From NCBI GenBank assembly GCA_905480125.1, contig CAJQPE010000034.1, positions 1-60,320 of the forward strand: DNA of 60,320 bases, in the 5' to 3' direction. The translations under genes were made by a program, and so were the position numbers. Below the pieces are notes generated by a model. It was given only the letters and a program-made list of their open reading frames with translations. It had not been told where the DNA came from and made no database searches. Origin of the DNA: an uncultured Flavobacteriales bacterium (GTDB lineage: Bacteria > Bacteroidota > Bacteroidia > Flavobacteriales_G > NORP312). Positions 26,501 through 34,562 of the stretch are shown here, piece by piece; position 1 is the stretch's first letter, and every line of letters starts with the position of its first letter.

Positions 26501-27639
26501 TATGCGTGTATTGGAAACAATTTATACACTTGCTCTAAAGCATAATCGATTTCTTCTTTTGTTGTGTATCGACTAAAGGAAAAACGAACTGCTGGCCGAA
26601 GTGAGTTTGCACCAATACCTTCTAGCACATGCGAACCTTTATTTGAACCTGAAGTGCATGCACTACCCCCTGAGCATCCAACACCGGCAATGTCTAAGTT
26701 AAATAAAAGCATTTCAGACTTATCAGACTCTGGAAAACACACATTTAATACGGTGTATAAAGAACGCCCTTCAAAATCACCATGAAAAGATACGTCCAGT
26801 ACATTCGTACGCAACTGTTCAATCATATATGTTTTTAAACCTTGGATGTGTTCACGGTGTTCCTCGGCATGAGTAAGTGCAATTTCCAAAGCTTTCGTAA
26901 TACCGACAATTCCATAAACATTTTCGGTTCCACCACGCATATTACGCTCCTGTGAGCCCCCATATATAAAAGGGTCTATTTTTAATTTACTATCTATATA
27001 TAGAAATCCTACTCCTTTTGGCCCATGAAACTTATGTGCCGCAGCCGTGACAAAATGCACTTTTAGATCTTCTAAATCCATTGGATAATGTCCCATTGTT
27101 TGCACGGTATCAGAATGAAAGATTGCATCATACTCTTCACAAAGCTCCCCAACCTCTTTTAATTTAAGTAAATTGCCAATCTCATTATTGGCATGCATTA
27201 AAGAGACAAAACTTCTTTCATTTTCTTGAAGTAGCCGCTCCAAATCTTCTAAATCGACATGCCCATCTGGCATCAACTTCACATAGGATAACTTAATTTT
27301 TTCATTCTTCTCGTAGCTTTCTAAAGTATGTCCTACAGCATGATGTTCAATAGAAGATGTGATGACGTGCATAATCCCTAAAGATTCTATCGCCCCTTTT
27401 ATGGCCATATTGTCTGCCTCTGTTCCTCCTGAAGTGAAAAATATTTCGCTAGGCGCTGAATTTAACATCCTAGCTATATTTCTTCTTGACACTTCAATTA
27501 ATGCCCTTGTTTTCCTTCCAAAACTGTGCGTAGAAGATGGATTTCCGAATTGGTCTCTTAAAACTGGTAGCATAACTTCCAGAACTTCACTAGCCATTGG
27601 CGTGGTTGCCGCATTATCTAAATATACTTGTTTTATCAT
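26500..27639 (-). CDS. Cysteine desulfurase (NifS/IscS-like)
   Basis: A 379-residue PLP enzyme, class I. It removes sulfur from cysteine for Fe-S cluster or thio-cofactor assembly. Visible are YLDNAATTPM, the N-terminal fold, the PLP-binding Lys in TAAAHKFHGPKGVGFLY, and the catalytic Cys on the flexible loop (SACTSGSN). No IscU-type scaffold is adjacent. Its ATG overlaps the glmM stop by four bases (ATGA). Confidence 0.93.
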   Translation of the reverse strand: MIKQVYLDNAATTPMASEVLEVMLPVLRDQFGNPSSTHSFGRKTRALIEVSRRNIARMLNSAPSEIFFTSGGTEADNMAIKGAIESLGIMHVITSSIEHHAVGHTLESYEKNEKIKLSYVKLMPDGHVDLEDLERLLQENERSFVSLMHANNEIGNLLKLKEVGELCEEYDAIFHSDTVQTMGHYPMDLEDLKVHFVTAAAHKFHGPKGVGFLYIDSKLKIDPFIYGGSQERNMRGGTENVYGIVGITKALEIALTHAEEHREHIQGLKTYMIEQLRTNVLDVSFHGDFEGRSLYTVLNVCFPESDKSEMLLFNLDIAGVGCSGGSACTSGSNKGSHVLEGIGANSLRPAVRFSFSRYTTKEEIDYALEQVYKLFPIHA

Positions 27640-29024
27640 GCTATTACTGCTTTAATATCATCAATAATCATTTTTGCCAAATTGTTGGCTTTAATTTCCG
27701 ACTCACTCTCCGAATATATTCTTATTATGGGTTCTGTATTAGACTTGCGAAGATGCACCCATTCTTTATCAAATTCTATCTTTACTCCATCAACTGTGCT
27801 TATTGGCTGATCTTTATACTTATCTTTCATCGATTCAAGAATAGCATCAACATCAATATCTGGTGTAAGTTCAATCTTATTTTTTGAAATAATATAATTA
27901 GGATAACTAGATCTGAGTTCTGAACATGTCATTTTTGACTTAGCTAAGTGAGTTAAAAATAAGCCAATCCCAACTAACGCATCTCTCCCATAATGGGATG
28001 CTGGATAAATTACTCCACCATTACCTTCTCCACCTATAACTGCGTCAGCATGCTTCATCATATCTACGACATTCACCTCGCCCACCGCTGCTGCCATATA
28101 TTTTTGATTTGCTTTTTCCGTAACGTCTCTTAATGCTCTAGTGGAAGACATATTTGAAACAGTATTCCCTGGTGTGTTTTTTAATACATGGTCTGCACAA
28201 GCCACCAAAGTATATTCTTCTCCAAACATAGAACCATCTTCAGAAACCATTGCAAGCCGATCAACATCCGGGTCTACTACAATTCCTAAATCAACTTTAT
28301 TATCTTTGATTACCTTCGAAATTTCGGTTAAATTTTCTGGTAAAGGTTCAGGGTTATGAGGAAATTGACCATTAGGTTCACAATATAATTCCAAAACTTC
28401 GGCCACTCCAAGTTGTTTTAATAATGGTGGTAAAAACAACCCACCTGTTGAGTTTACACAATCAATCGCGATTTTAAATTTCCTAGCAGTTATCGCTTCT
28501 ACATCAACCAAATCGAGGTTTAGTACATGATCTATATGCTTTTGTAAATAGGAATCGTTACGTTCATATGCACCCAAATCTTCCACCTCGGCAAAACTAT
28601 AATCATCATTTTCTGCCATTCCTAATACCTCTGCGCCATTTTCTGCTGTTATGAATTCACCTTTTTCATTTAATAGCTTTAATGCATTCCATTGTTTCGG
28701 GTTGTGGGATGCTGTTATAATTATTCCACCAGCTGCATTTTCCATTGGTACAGCTATTTCGACTGTTGGAGTTGTTGAAAAATCTAAATCGACGACATCA
28801 ATTCCCAGACCTTGTAATGTTCCCACAACAAGACTTCGCACCATTTCACCCGAAATTCTTGCATCACGACCAATCACTATCTTTACACTTTCTTGTAATG
28901 ATTTTCGTTTTATCCAAGTTCCAAATGCGGAAGTAAATTTTACAACGTCTAAAGGTGTTAATGCATCGTTAGGGTTACCTCCTATTGTTCCTCTAATTCC
29001 TGATATTGATTTTATTAAAGCCAT
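27636..29024 (-). CDS. glmM: Phosphoglucosamine mutase-type phosphohexomutase
   Basis: A 462-residue alpha-D-phosphohexomutase. It has the active-site phosphoserine loop ITASHNPKQWNALK, the metal-binding loop VDPDVDRLAM, the sugar-binding GGEGNGGVIYP and the C-terminal phosphate loop KSNTEPIIRIYSES. In Bacteroidota this form makes glucosamine-1-phosphate for peptidoglycan and LPS; phosphomannomutase activity cannot be excluded. It heads a coupled set with the desulfurase and MBL genes. Confidence 0.92.
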   Translation of the reverse strand: MALIKSISGIRGTIGGNPNDALTPLDVVKFTSAFGTWIKRKSLQESVKIVIGRDARISGEMVRSLVVGTLQGLGIDVVDLDFSTTPTVEIAVPMENAAGGIIITASHNPKQWNALKLLNEKGEFITAENGAEVLGMAENDDYSFAEVEDLGAYERNDSYLQKHIDHVLNLDLVDVEAITARKFKIAIDCVNSTGGLFLPPLLKQLGVAEVLELYCEPNGQFPHNPEPLPENLTEISKVIKDNKVDLGIVVDPDVDRLAMVSEDGSMFGEEYTLVACADHVLKNTPGNTVSNMSSTRALRDVTEKANQKYMAAAVGEVNVVDMMKHADAVIGGEGNGGVIYPASHYGRDALVGIGLFLTHLAKSKMTCSELRSSYPNYIISKNKIELTPDIDVDAILESMKDKYKDQPISTVDGVKIEFDKEWVHLRKSNTEPIIRIYSESESEIKANNLAKMIIDDIKAVIA

Positions 29025-29263
29025 TCTATAATTTTGATTTGCTGCAAATATAGAAGTTAGGAGTAAAGGCCGTTCTATTGCCGCGCAGAAATAATACCCT
29101 TTAGAGTTCTTAAGTTTTCAATAATGAGCATTTCTAAAAAATCATAGATAAACAACTGGTATCTAGGCATGACTGTCCAATTTAAACTCACAAATTTTAT
29201 CAATTGTTAATTTAATTGTTAACAACTGTAAGTAGTTTTCTGGAAAACACATTGTTTCTATTT
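29025..29263. other. Divergent promoter region between glmM and the TPR gene
   Basis: About 240 bases without a gene. It contains the candidate glmM promoter at 29045-29052 and leads into the candidate TPR promoter at 29264. Nothing else was recognised. Confidence 0.5.
29045..29052 (-). promoter_or_regulatory. Candidate -7 promoter element for glmM
   Basis: Reads TATATTTG on the minus strand (TAnnTTTG consensus) 20 bases before the glmM ATG, implying a leader of about 14 bases. Confidence 0.5.
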
Positions 29264-29271
29264 TATGTTTG
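29264..29271 (+). promoter_or_regulatory. Candidate -7 promoter element for the TPR gene
   Basis: TATGTTTG matches TAnnTTTG and overlaps the first possible ATG (29265). If it is the promoter, that ATG would not be in the transcript and translation would begin at 29301. Confidence 0.4.
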
Positions 29272-29300
29272 TTAAGCAAGAAACATTAAGCAATTTGTTT

Positions 29301-30713
29301 ATGGGAGCATCAGAAAATTACGATAACGACTCAGGAGAGGATCTTAGTTCAATTGAAAAATATAATGAGATGATTTTCAAACGAAAGTCATACTACTTTG
29401 ATATTGACGAATTTGAAATTATAGTAAACTATTACCTAGAAAAACAAGATTGGGTTAAAGCGTTAGATGCGATTGAATACTCTAAGAAACTTCATCCGTT
29501 TGTCCCTCGACTTCTAGTTAAAGAAGCTGATCTATTGGGCGCAACGGGTCAACATGAAGAAGCACTAGCGCTTATTGCAAGAATTGAATTAATTGAGCAC
29601 AGAAACCCTGAACTTTTTCTCATAAAAGGTTCTTTACTTAGTGAAATAAACAACACAGACAAAGCAATAGCTGCATATATAAGAGCTGCTGACTTGTCTT
29701 GCGAGGCAAAAGATGAGGTATATATTAGTATAGCTTATGAGTATCAAAATCTTGAGAAATTTGAAAAGGCGATAGAGTACTTAAAGCACGCACTTCAAAC
29801 AAACCCAGCAAATGAAGACGCATTATATGAAATTGGGTTTTGTTTCGAGCAAATAGATAAGCCAGACCAAATGGTCGCTTTCTTGCATGCATTTCTTGAT
29901 GAACATCCATATTGTGACCATGCATGGAACAGTCTTGGGAGTGTAGAACTCCGCCAAGGAAACCACGTAAACGCAATTGATGCTTTCGATTACGCCTTAG
30001 CAATCAATGAAGATTTTGTTACTGCATATTTTAACAAGGGCAGTGCTCTTATTGCTACCGATAGATTTACAGAAGCTATCGAAATCTACGAACAATCTGC
30101 TAGTTTTGACTTAGCTGGATCATTAGCTTATCATCAAATTGGATATTGCCACGAGCAATTAGGCAACTTCAACAAGGCGATTGTTTTGTACGATAAAGCG
30201 ACAAAAATTGATAATGAATTTGCAGAATCTTGGATTTCTTTAGCAAGGCTTTATTCAGATAAAAACAAACATGTTGAAGCAATATATGCAGTTAAAAAAG
30301 CATTAGAAAAAGAAGAAGATAACGCAGAATACTGGTGCTTGTACGCCCATATCCAAGGGAAAGCTGGGTTAATTGAAGAAGCTAAATTAGCATATGACAA
30401 AGCTATTGAAATTGATTTATTTAACGTTGACACCTGGTTGAGTTATTCAGACCTACTATTTCAGAACGATTACTTTGATGAATCAATTGATGTACTAAAC
30501 AAAGGAATTAAAAACAATCCAGCAGCAGCCAAATTATACTACAGACTTGGTGCTTATTTTATTAGCGTTGGTTATGAAACTGATGCAGAGGATGTGTTAT
30601 ATCATGCGCTAACTATGGATTTTGAGAAACATGATCAACTTTTCGAATTTATGCCTCAAGCAAAAAGCAATCTGTTTATTCTTGATTTGATTAACTCTTT
30701 TAAAGAAGCATAA
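29301..30713 (+). CDS. Tetratricopeptide repeat protein
   Basis: A 470-residue soluble protein built of about 12 TPR helix pairs, seen from repeated patterns such as KAIEYLKHALQTNPANEDAL, AIDAFDYALAINEDFVTAYF and AKLAYDKAIEIDLFNVDTWL. TPR arrays act as protein-binding scaffolds. There is no signal peptide. The frame opens at ATG 29265, but a promoter-like TATGTTTG overlaps that codon and the first dozen residues look unlike the family, so the ATG at 29301 (MGASENYDND) is preferred. It is a widely conserved Bacteroidota protein without an assigned function. Confidence 0.85.
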   Translation: MGASENYDNDSGEDLSSIEKYNEMIFKRKSYYFDIDEFEIIVNYYLEKQDWVKALDAIEYSKKLHPFVPRLLVKEADLLGATGQHEEALALIARIELIEHRNPELFLIKGSLLSEINNTDKAIAAYIRAADLSCEAKDEVYISIAYEYQNLEKFEKAIEYLKHALQTNPANEDALYEIGFCFEQIDKPDQMVAFLHAFLDEHPYCDHAWNSLGSVELRQGNHVNAIDAFDYALAINEDFVTAYFNKGSALIATDRFTEAIEIYEQSASFDLAGSLAYHQIGYCHEQLGNFNKAIVLYDKATKIDNEFAESWISLARLYSDKNKHVEAIYAVKKALEKEEDNAEYWCLYAHIQGKAGLIEEAKLAYDKAIEIDLFNVDTWLSYSDLLFQNDYFDESIDVLNKGIKNNPAAAKLYYRLGAYFISVGYETDAEDVLYHALTMDFEKHDQLFEFMPQAKSNLFILDLINSFKEA

Positions 30714-30777
30714 AAAAGTTCCTTTTATTAAGTGACAAGACTACGTGTATAAATTTCTGAATCTTCTATAACTTAGG

Positions 30778-30785
30778 TAAGTTTG
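30778..30785 (+). promoter_or_regulatory. Candidate -7 promoter element for rhodanese-DUF368 operon
   Basis: TAAGTTTG (TAnnTTTG) lies 18 bases before the rhodanese ATG at 30803. Confidence 0.45.
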
Positions 30786-30802
30786 CACTATAAAATATAG
30801 AC

Positions 30803-31120
30803 ATGAAAACAATAACAGTTCAAGAATTAAAAGCTAAGCAAGATGCTAAAGAAGATTTTCAATTGATTGACGTTAGAGAGCCTTATGAAATTGATATATG
30901 TACAATTAATGGAGATTCAATACCTATGGGTGAAGTAATGAAGAGATTTGAAGAAGTATCTAAAGATAAACCCGTTTATATTCACTGTAGAAGTGGTAAA
31001 CGTTCTGCCGCAGTAATCGATTCTTTAGAAAGAGGACATGGATTCGATAACTTGCACAATGTAACAGGCGGAATATTAGCATATGCTTCAGAAGTTGATA
31101 CTTCATTAGAACAATACTAA
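30803..31120 (+). CDS. Rhodanese-like sulfurtransferase
   Basis: A single-domain 105-residue rhodanese with the active-site Cys loop YIHCRSGKRSAAV and the N-terminal LIDVREPYEIDICTING. It could transfer sulfane sulfur or act as a small carrier; the physiological acceptor is unknown. There is no signal peptide. Its stop shares one base with the ATG of the DUF368 gene (TAATG), so the two are translationally coupled. Confidence 0.92.
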   Translation: MKTITVQELKAKQDAKEDFQLIDVREPYEIDICTINGDSIPMGEVMKRFEEVSKDKPVYIHCRSGKRSAAVIDSLERGHGFDNLHNVTGGILAYASEVDTSLEQY

Positions 31121-32046
31121 TGCAAAGATCTGCTACAGATTATATTGCACTGCTTTTCAAGGGTATAGCGATGGGGGCTGCCGATGTTGTGCCAGGAGTA
31201 TCTGGAGGGACAATTGCATTTATCTCTGGAATTTATGAAGAATTACTTCACTCAATTAAGAGCGTTAATATCTATAATATAAAAACCTTATTAAAAGGTG
31301 ATCTAGCTTCTTTTTGGAGTGCGATAAACGGCTGGTTTCTGCTAGTATTATTTATTGGGATTGGGATCAGTGTAGTTTCACTAGCGAAGGTTATTACAGG
31401 CTTGCTAGATTCCCATCCACAACTTGTGTGGGGATTCTTTTTCGGACTAATTATCGCGAGCATTTTATTTATCGGAAAATCAATCAAAAAATTCAATGTA
31501 CAAAATATAGTTTCCCTAATTATTGGAGCAGGTGTTGCGTATTGGATTACGATTCTTGAACCTACCCAGTTAGATACGCCATTATGGTTTGTTTTTATTG
31601 CAGGGGCAATTGCCATTTGCGCTATGATATTACCTGGAATTTCAGGAAGTTTCATTTTATTACTCATGGGAATGTACAGCTACGTGCTTAATTCAATTAA
31701 AGATCTTAACGTTTTAATTCTAGGAGTTTTTGCAGCAGGTTGTGTTACTGGCTTATTAGGTTTCTCCAGAGTGCTTTCTTGGCTTTTAGTAAAATATAAT
31801 GATATTGCACTCGCTGTTTTAACAGGCTTTATGGTCGGCTCTTTAAATAAAGTTTGGCCATGGAAAATAACTACAAAATATAGAACAAATAGCCATGGCG
31901 AAGAGGTGCCTTTTCTTCAAGAAAATATATCTCCAATTAACTATGAGGGAGATTCCCAATTAATTATGGTAATTGGACTCAGTATTGTAGGTTTCTTAGT
32001 TATCTTTATAATGGAAAAGTTTGCACAGAACAATGGAGTTAATTAA
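31120..32046 (+). CDS. DUF368 membrane protein, candidate undecaprenyl-phosphate translocase (PopT-like)
   Basis: A 308-residue polytopic membrane protein with the DUF368 signature at the N-terminus (FKGIAMGAADVVPGVSGGTI) and the inverted-repeat copy ICAMILPGISGSFILLLMG. DUF368 proteins have been reported as carriers that return undecaprenyl phosphate across the inner membrane, so it likely recycles the lipid carrier for peptidoglycan and surface-glycan synthesis. It ends convergent with the 163-residue membrane protein gene, sharing TTAA at 32043-32046. Confidence 0.92.
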   Translation: MQRSATDYIALLFKGIAMGAADVVPGVSGGTIAFISGIYEELLHSIKSVNIYNIKTLLKGDLASFWSAINGWFLLVLFIGIGISVVSLAKVITGLLDSHPQLVWGFFFGLIIASILFIGKSIKKFNVQNIVSLIIGAGVAYWITILEPTQLDTPLWFVFIAGAIAICAMILPGISGSFILLLMGMYSYVLNSIKDLNVLILGVFAAGCVTGLLGFSRVLSWLLVKYNDIALAVLTGFMVGSLNKVWPWKITTKYRTNSHGEEVPFLQENISPINYEGDSQLIMVIGLSIVGFLVIFIMEKFAQNNGVN

Positions 32047-32534
32047 TCAACTTTCTTTGCTAACTGCCATATAATAAGGCAGACAATTAGCAAAACAGAG
32101 ATAGTCATTAAAGATCCGGAAAGTATAACAATATACTTCATCCAAAGTATATCCCGCCAAAGAAACCAAATTCCGCTAAAGGTCAGAATAACAGATAAAA
32201 AAGGCTCTACTAACAAAAATAACTTCAGCTTTTCTGGTATCGAAGTAATACAGATAATAGAACCCAAGGCAAAAAAAATAAGTGACATTGAAATAACATG
32301 CGTATGAATAATCGTGAGCATTTCTACCTCCGATTTTTTAAATTTCATTTCATTAGCATCTTCGTCTTCTTCATTCCCGTTGTAATTAGATTCGACCCCT
32401 ACTGGAGTAAGATTGGTAGATTTGAATAAGAACTTATACCCCATACCATAACCAAATGAAAGAGATAAGGTGAAAAAAAGAATGAAGAGTTTTACCAGCT
32501 TGGGCAAGCGATGTATTAATCCCGAAATATTCAT
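32043..32534 (-). CDS. Four-helix membrane protein with HxH motif, last gene of porin/FMN operon
   Basis: A 163-residue membrane protein with transmembrane segments at about 14-33, 74-95, 104-125 and 133-157. The long first loop (40-68) is acidic (GNEEDEDANE) and leads into EMLTIIHTHVISMSLIFFAL, where His77 and His79 sit at the start of helix 2, a possible haem or metal site. It starts four bases after the FMN-binding gene. I do not recognise the family. The context suggests the membrane end of an electron-transfer chain; that is inference. Confidence 0.7.
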   Translation of the reverse strand: MNISGLIHRLPKLVKLFILFFTLSLSFGYGMGYKFLFKSTNLTPVGVESNYNGNEEDEDANEMKFKKSEVEMLTIIHTHVISMSLIFFALGSIICITSIPEKLKLFLLVEPFLSVILTFSGIWFLWRDILWMKYIVILSGSLMTISVLLIVCLIIWQLAKKVD

Positions 32535-32538
32535 TCGT

Positions 32539-33078
32539 CTAGTTTAAAAACCCTTTCGATTTAAGCTCTTGAATATTCTTAGAAAGATTTTTAATTCCCG
32601 CAGTTATAGCACGACAAGAAATTGTAGCACCCGATATAACTTGAATATCATTTCCTAATCCCATCTCTTCTCCGTTAGACTTATTATCAAATTGTTTTAA
32701 CCAACGTTTACTGGTAATCTCACCTCCATAGTCCTCACGATACAACAATACTTTTGCAGTCATAATTGATAAATCTGGTTTAAAAAGAACCATATAATCG
32801 AAAGTATCGAACTTTGATTTCGCATTAGCGATATACATATAACCCTTGAGCTCTGAATTATCCCATAGTTGATAAAATTTGTTGTTATTCAATTTAAAGG
32901 AAAGCTGTTTTTCTTGAACATTACTCAATGATAAGGCTTTTTTATTAATTGTTTTCTCTGGAAAATATGCCAAGAGAGTTTTATCAATTTTCTTTACAGC
33001 GCGGCTAGGCAGCTCAAAACTAGTATCACTATCAAGCCAATTTAAACCTAGTAAAACAACAATAAGTACAGCTCTCAT
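32539..33078 (-). CDS. Periplasmic FMN-binding domain protein
   Basis: A 179-residue exported protein (MRAVLIVVLLGLNWL leader) with an FMN_bind domain. The motif VISGATISCRAI near residue 150 matches the S-G-A-T flavinylation site at which ApbE attaches FMN through a phosphoester to Thr in NqrC/RnfG-type domains. Such domains carry electrons outside the cytoplasm. No apbE gene is in the window, so flavinylation would depend on one elsewhere. It lies 8 bases after the porin gene and 4 before the four-helix membrane protein. Confidence 0.85.
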   Translation of the reverse strand: MRAVLIVVLLGLNWLDSDTSFELPSRAVKKIDKTLLAYFPEKTINKKALSLSNVQEKQLSFKLNNNKFYQLWDNSELKGYMYIANAKSKFDTFDYMVLFKPDLSIMTAKVLLYREDYGGEITSKRWLKQFDNKSNGEEMGLGNDIQVISGATISCRAITAGIKNLSKNIQELKSKGFLN

Positions 33079-33086
33079 TTTTTAAA

Positions 33087-34283
33087 TTAAAACCAAGTTC
33101 CTACTCCAAAATTAATCATATTAGTCTGTCCTCCAGACTTATCAAGCATCAATTGATAATCTACTTTTAATACAACTCCTTTTGTTATATGATAACTTAA
33201 TCCCATGGTTACATCAGTGCGATCATAAGCTGGGTTAATAAGCATATCACTAGCGACAGTAAGATGCGTATTGTAGTTTTCATAACGAATAAACGCATCT
33301 AATTTTTGAGTGCCTTTTAATTTAAGTGGTGTAAAAATATTATAGCTAGCTTCGATATAATAGCCAAGCATCGAAGCACCCAAATCGCTTAATGCATAGC
33401 GATTGTACTGAGCTGTGTTTTTTAACGATGCATATATAAACTGACCACGAGTTTTAATGGCTTTGAAATTATAACGATAATCTAACCCTATCATAGTAAT
33501 ACCGATGTACGATGAATCAGCAGTTTGCCTTTGTATCGCAGATGACTTTACTATGCCATCTAATGCTTTTGACTGCGAGTTCCCATAATAACAAGATAAT
33601 CCAACTTTTAATCCGTTAACTCCATAATAATCGAGCTTTCCAGAAAAAACAGGACTTGTAATATAAGATTCTGCTCCTTTTTGCCTTCCCTTTCTTAAAC
33701 CATCTGTTCCACGAAAATTTCCTCCACTATCATACCCATTAAATCCGTTTACAACATAAAATTGATAACGTATAGCCGCAGACTCCAATTTACCCGCGAA
33801 GCCAGCTCCTATTTCTCTCCATGTTGATGGGATTATATACTTATCAGAATTCGGACGTTCTACACCGTTAAATGTTGTTGGCTCATGGTATTCATTTACA
33901 ATACCCATTGGAATCAACAACAAGCCCGCTCTAAAATTAATTGCAGGATTAATATTATAATTCACAAAAGCTTGTTCAATTGTAAACTCCTTAACATGCT
34001 CAGCCTCAATTTCTGTTACAAAAGTTGTTCTATCATTAAAGTGATAACCAAAGAATAAAACCAATCGATGCACATCTAATTTCCCTTGGTGCGATATTGT
34101 ATCACCAAATTGCTGATTATAATCAATCTGAGCATAAGACCCAATTTGTAGTTTATTAGATTTATTTCCGATAATATTCGCAGCTGAATTTGCTGCAGCA
34201 TTTGATGTTGTATCAATAAATGACACTTGAGCATTAACTTGCAGTCCCGCTAATAAAATAACAATTGTAATAACCCTAATCAC
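33087..34283 (-). CDS. Outer-membrane beta-barrel porin
   Basis: A 398-residue protein with a signal peptide (VITIVILLAGLQVNAQ), a linker (Asn/Ala-rich), then alternating amphipathic strands with aromatic girdles such as SYAQIDYNQQFG, LDVHRLVLFFGYHF, INFRAGLLLIPMGIVNEYHE and YIEASYNIFTPLK, ending in Phe (FGVGTWF), the usual recognition residue for Bam insertion. It resembles phosphate-selective-type (OprO/P-like) porins of Bacteroidota. The substrate is unknown. The start is GTG three bases after the small Cys-rich protein gene. Confidence 0.87.
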   Translation of the reverse strand: MIRVITIVILLAGLQVNAQVSFIDTTSNAAANSAANIIGNKSNKLQIGSYAQIDYNQQFGDTISHQGKLDVHRLVLFFGYHFNDRTTFVTEIEAEHVKEFTIEQAFVNYNINPAINFRAGLLLIPMGIVNEYHEPTTFNGVERPNSDKYIIPSTWREIGAGFAGKLESAAIRYQFYVVNGFNGYDSGGNFRGTDGLRKGRQKGAESYITSPVFSGKLDYYGVNGLKVGLSCYYGNSQSKALDGIVKSSAIQRQTADSSYIGITMIGLDYRYNFKAIKTRGQFIYASLKNTAQYNRYALSDLGASMLGYYIEASYNIFTPLKLKGTQKLDAFIRYENYNTHLTVASDMLINPAYDRTDVTMGLSYHITKGVVLKVDYQLMLDKSGGQTNMINFGVGTWF

Positions 34284-34286
34284 TCT

Positions 34287-34448
34287 TTATCCTTTTATGG
34301 CTGGGCACTTTTTACAATATCTCCCCTTCCTACTTATCTTATCACAGCAGCTCGATTTCTTTTCTTTCTTGGAGCAATTATTATCAGTAACTAAATTGAC
34401 CTGCAGTTCTAAAAGTGAAATAAAAGATGGTACTGGTTGCTTTTTCAT
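34287..34448 (-). CDS. Small Cys-rich protein (53 aa), first gene of the operon
   Basis: A 53-residue open frame with ATG start: hydrophobic-amphipathic N-terminal half (PVPSFISLLELQVNLV) and a basic, Cys-rich C-terminal half with five Cys (NNCSKKEKKSSCCDK, GRYCKKCPAIKG). The spacing CCx8CxxC (with a further Cys upstream) would suit a metal or Fe-S site. Its stop is three bases before the porin start, and it has its own TAnnTTTG promoter and a dyad upstream, which supports it being real. No signal peptide is clear. Function is unknown. Confidence 0.65.
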   Translation of the reverse strand: MKKQPVPSFISLLELQVNLVTDNNCSKKEKKSSCCDKISRKGRYCKKCPAIKG

Positions 34449-34455
34449 TTTTCTT

Positions 34456-34474
34456 ATTAAGAATTATTCTAAAT
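34456..34474. promoter_or_regulatory. 19-bp dyad, candidate operator of the Cys-rich/porin/FMN operon
   Basis: ATTAAGAATTATTCTAAAT, an inverted repeat with a three-base centre (one mismatch), placed just after the predicted transcription start and eight bases before the ATG at 34448. It has the same layout as the dyad at 35259 and is close to Fur/PerR-type boxes (TTAGAATnATTCTAA). Its position suggests repression. Confidence 0.6.
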
Positions 34475-34481
34475 AATGCCA

Positions 34482-34489
34482 CAAATATA
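34482..34489 (-). promoter_or_regulatory. Candidate -7 promoter element for the Cys-rich/porin/FMN operon
   Basis: Reads TATATTTG on the minus strand (TAnnTTTG). It lies 34 bases before the ATG of the small Cys-rich protein, with the dyad between them. Confidence 0.5.
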
Positions 34490-34562
34490 AAAATGACGAA
34501 ATTTTAGACCAATACCTAAAACAAGGTATTTTAATCAAACTACTGAACTTAATAAGAAATAA

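Noticed and set aside
28651-29031. A 126-codon plus-strand frame opposite glmM
   Set aside because: Lies wholly against a clear phosphohexomutase and lacks any recognisable feature.
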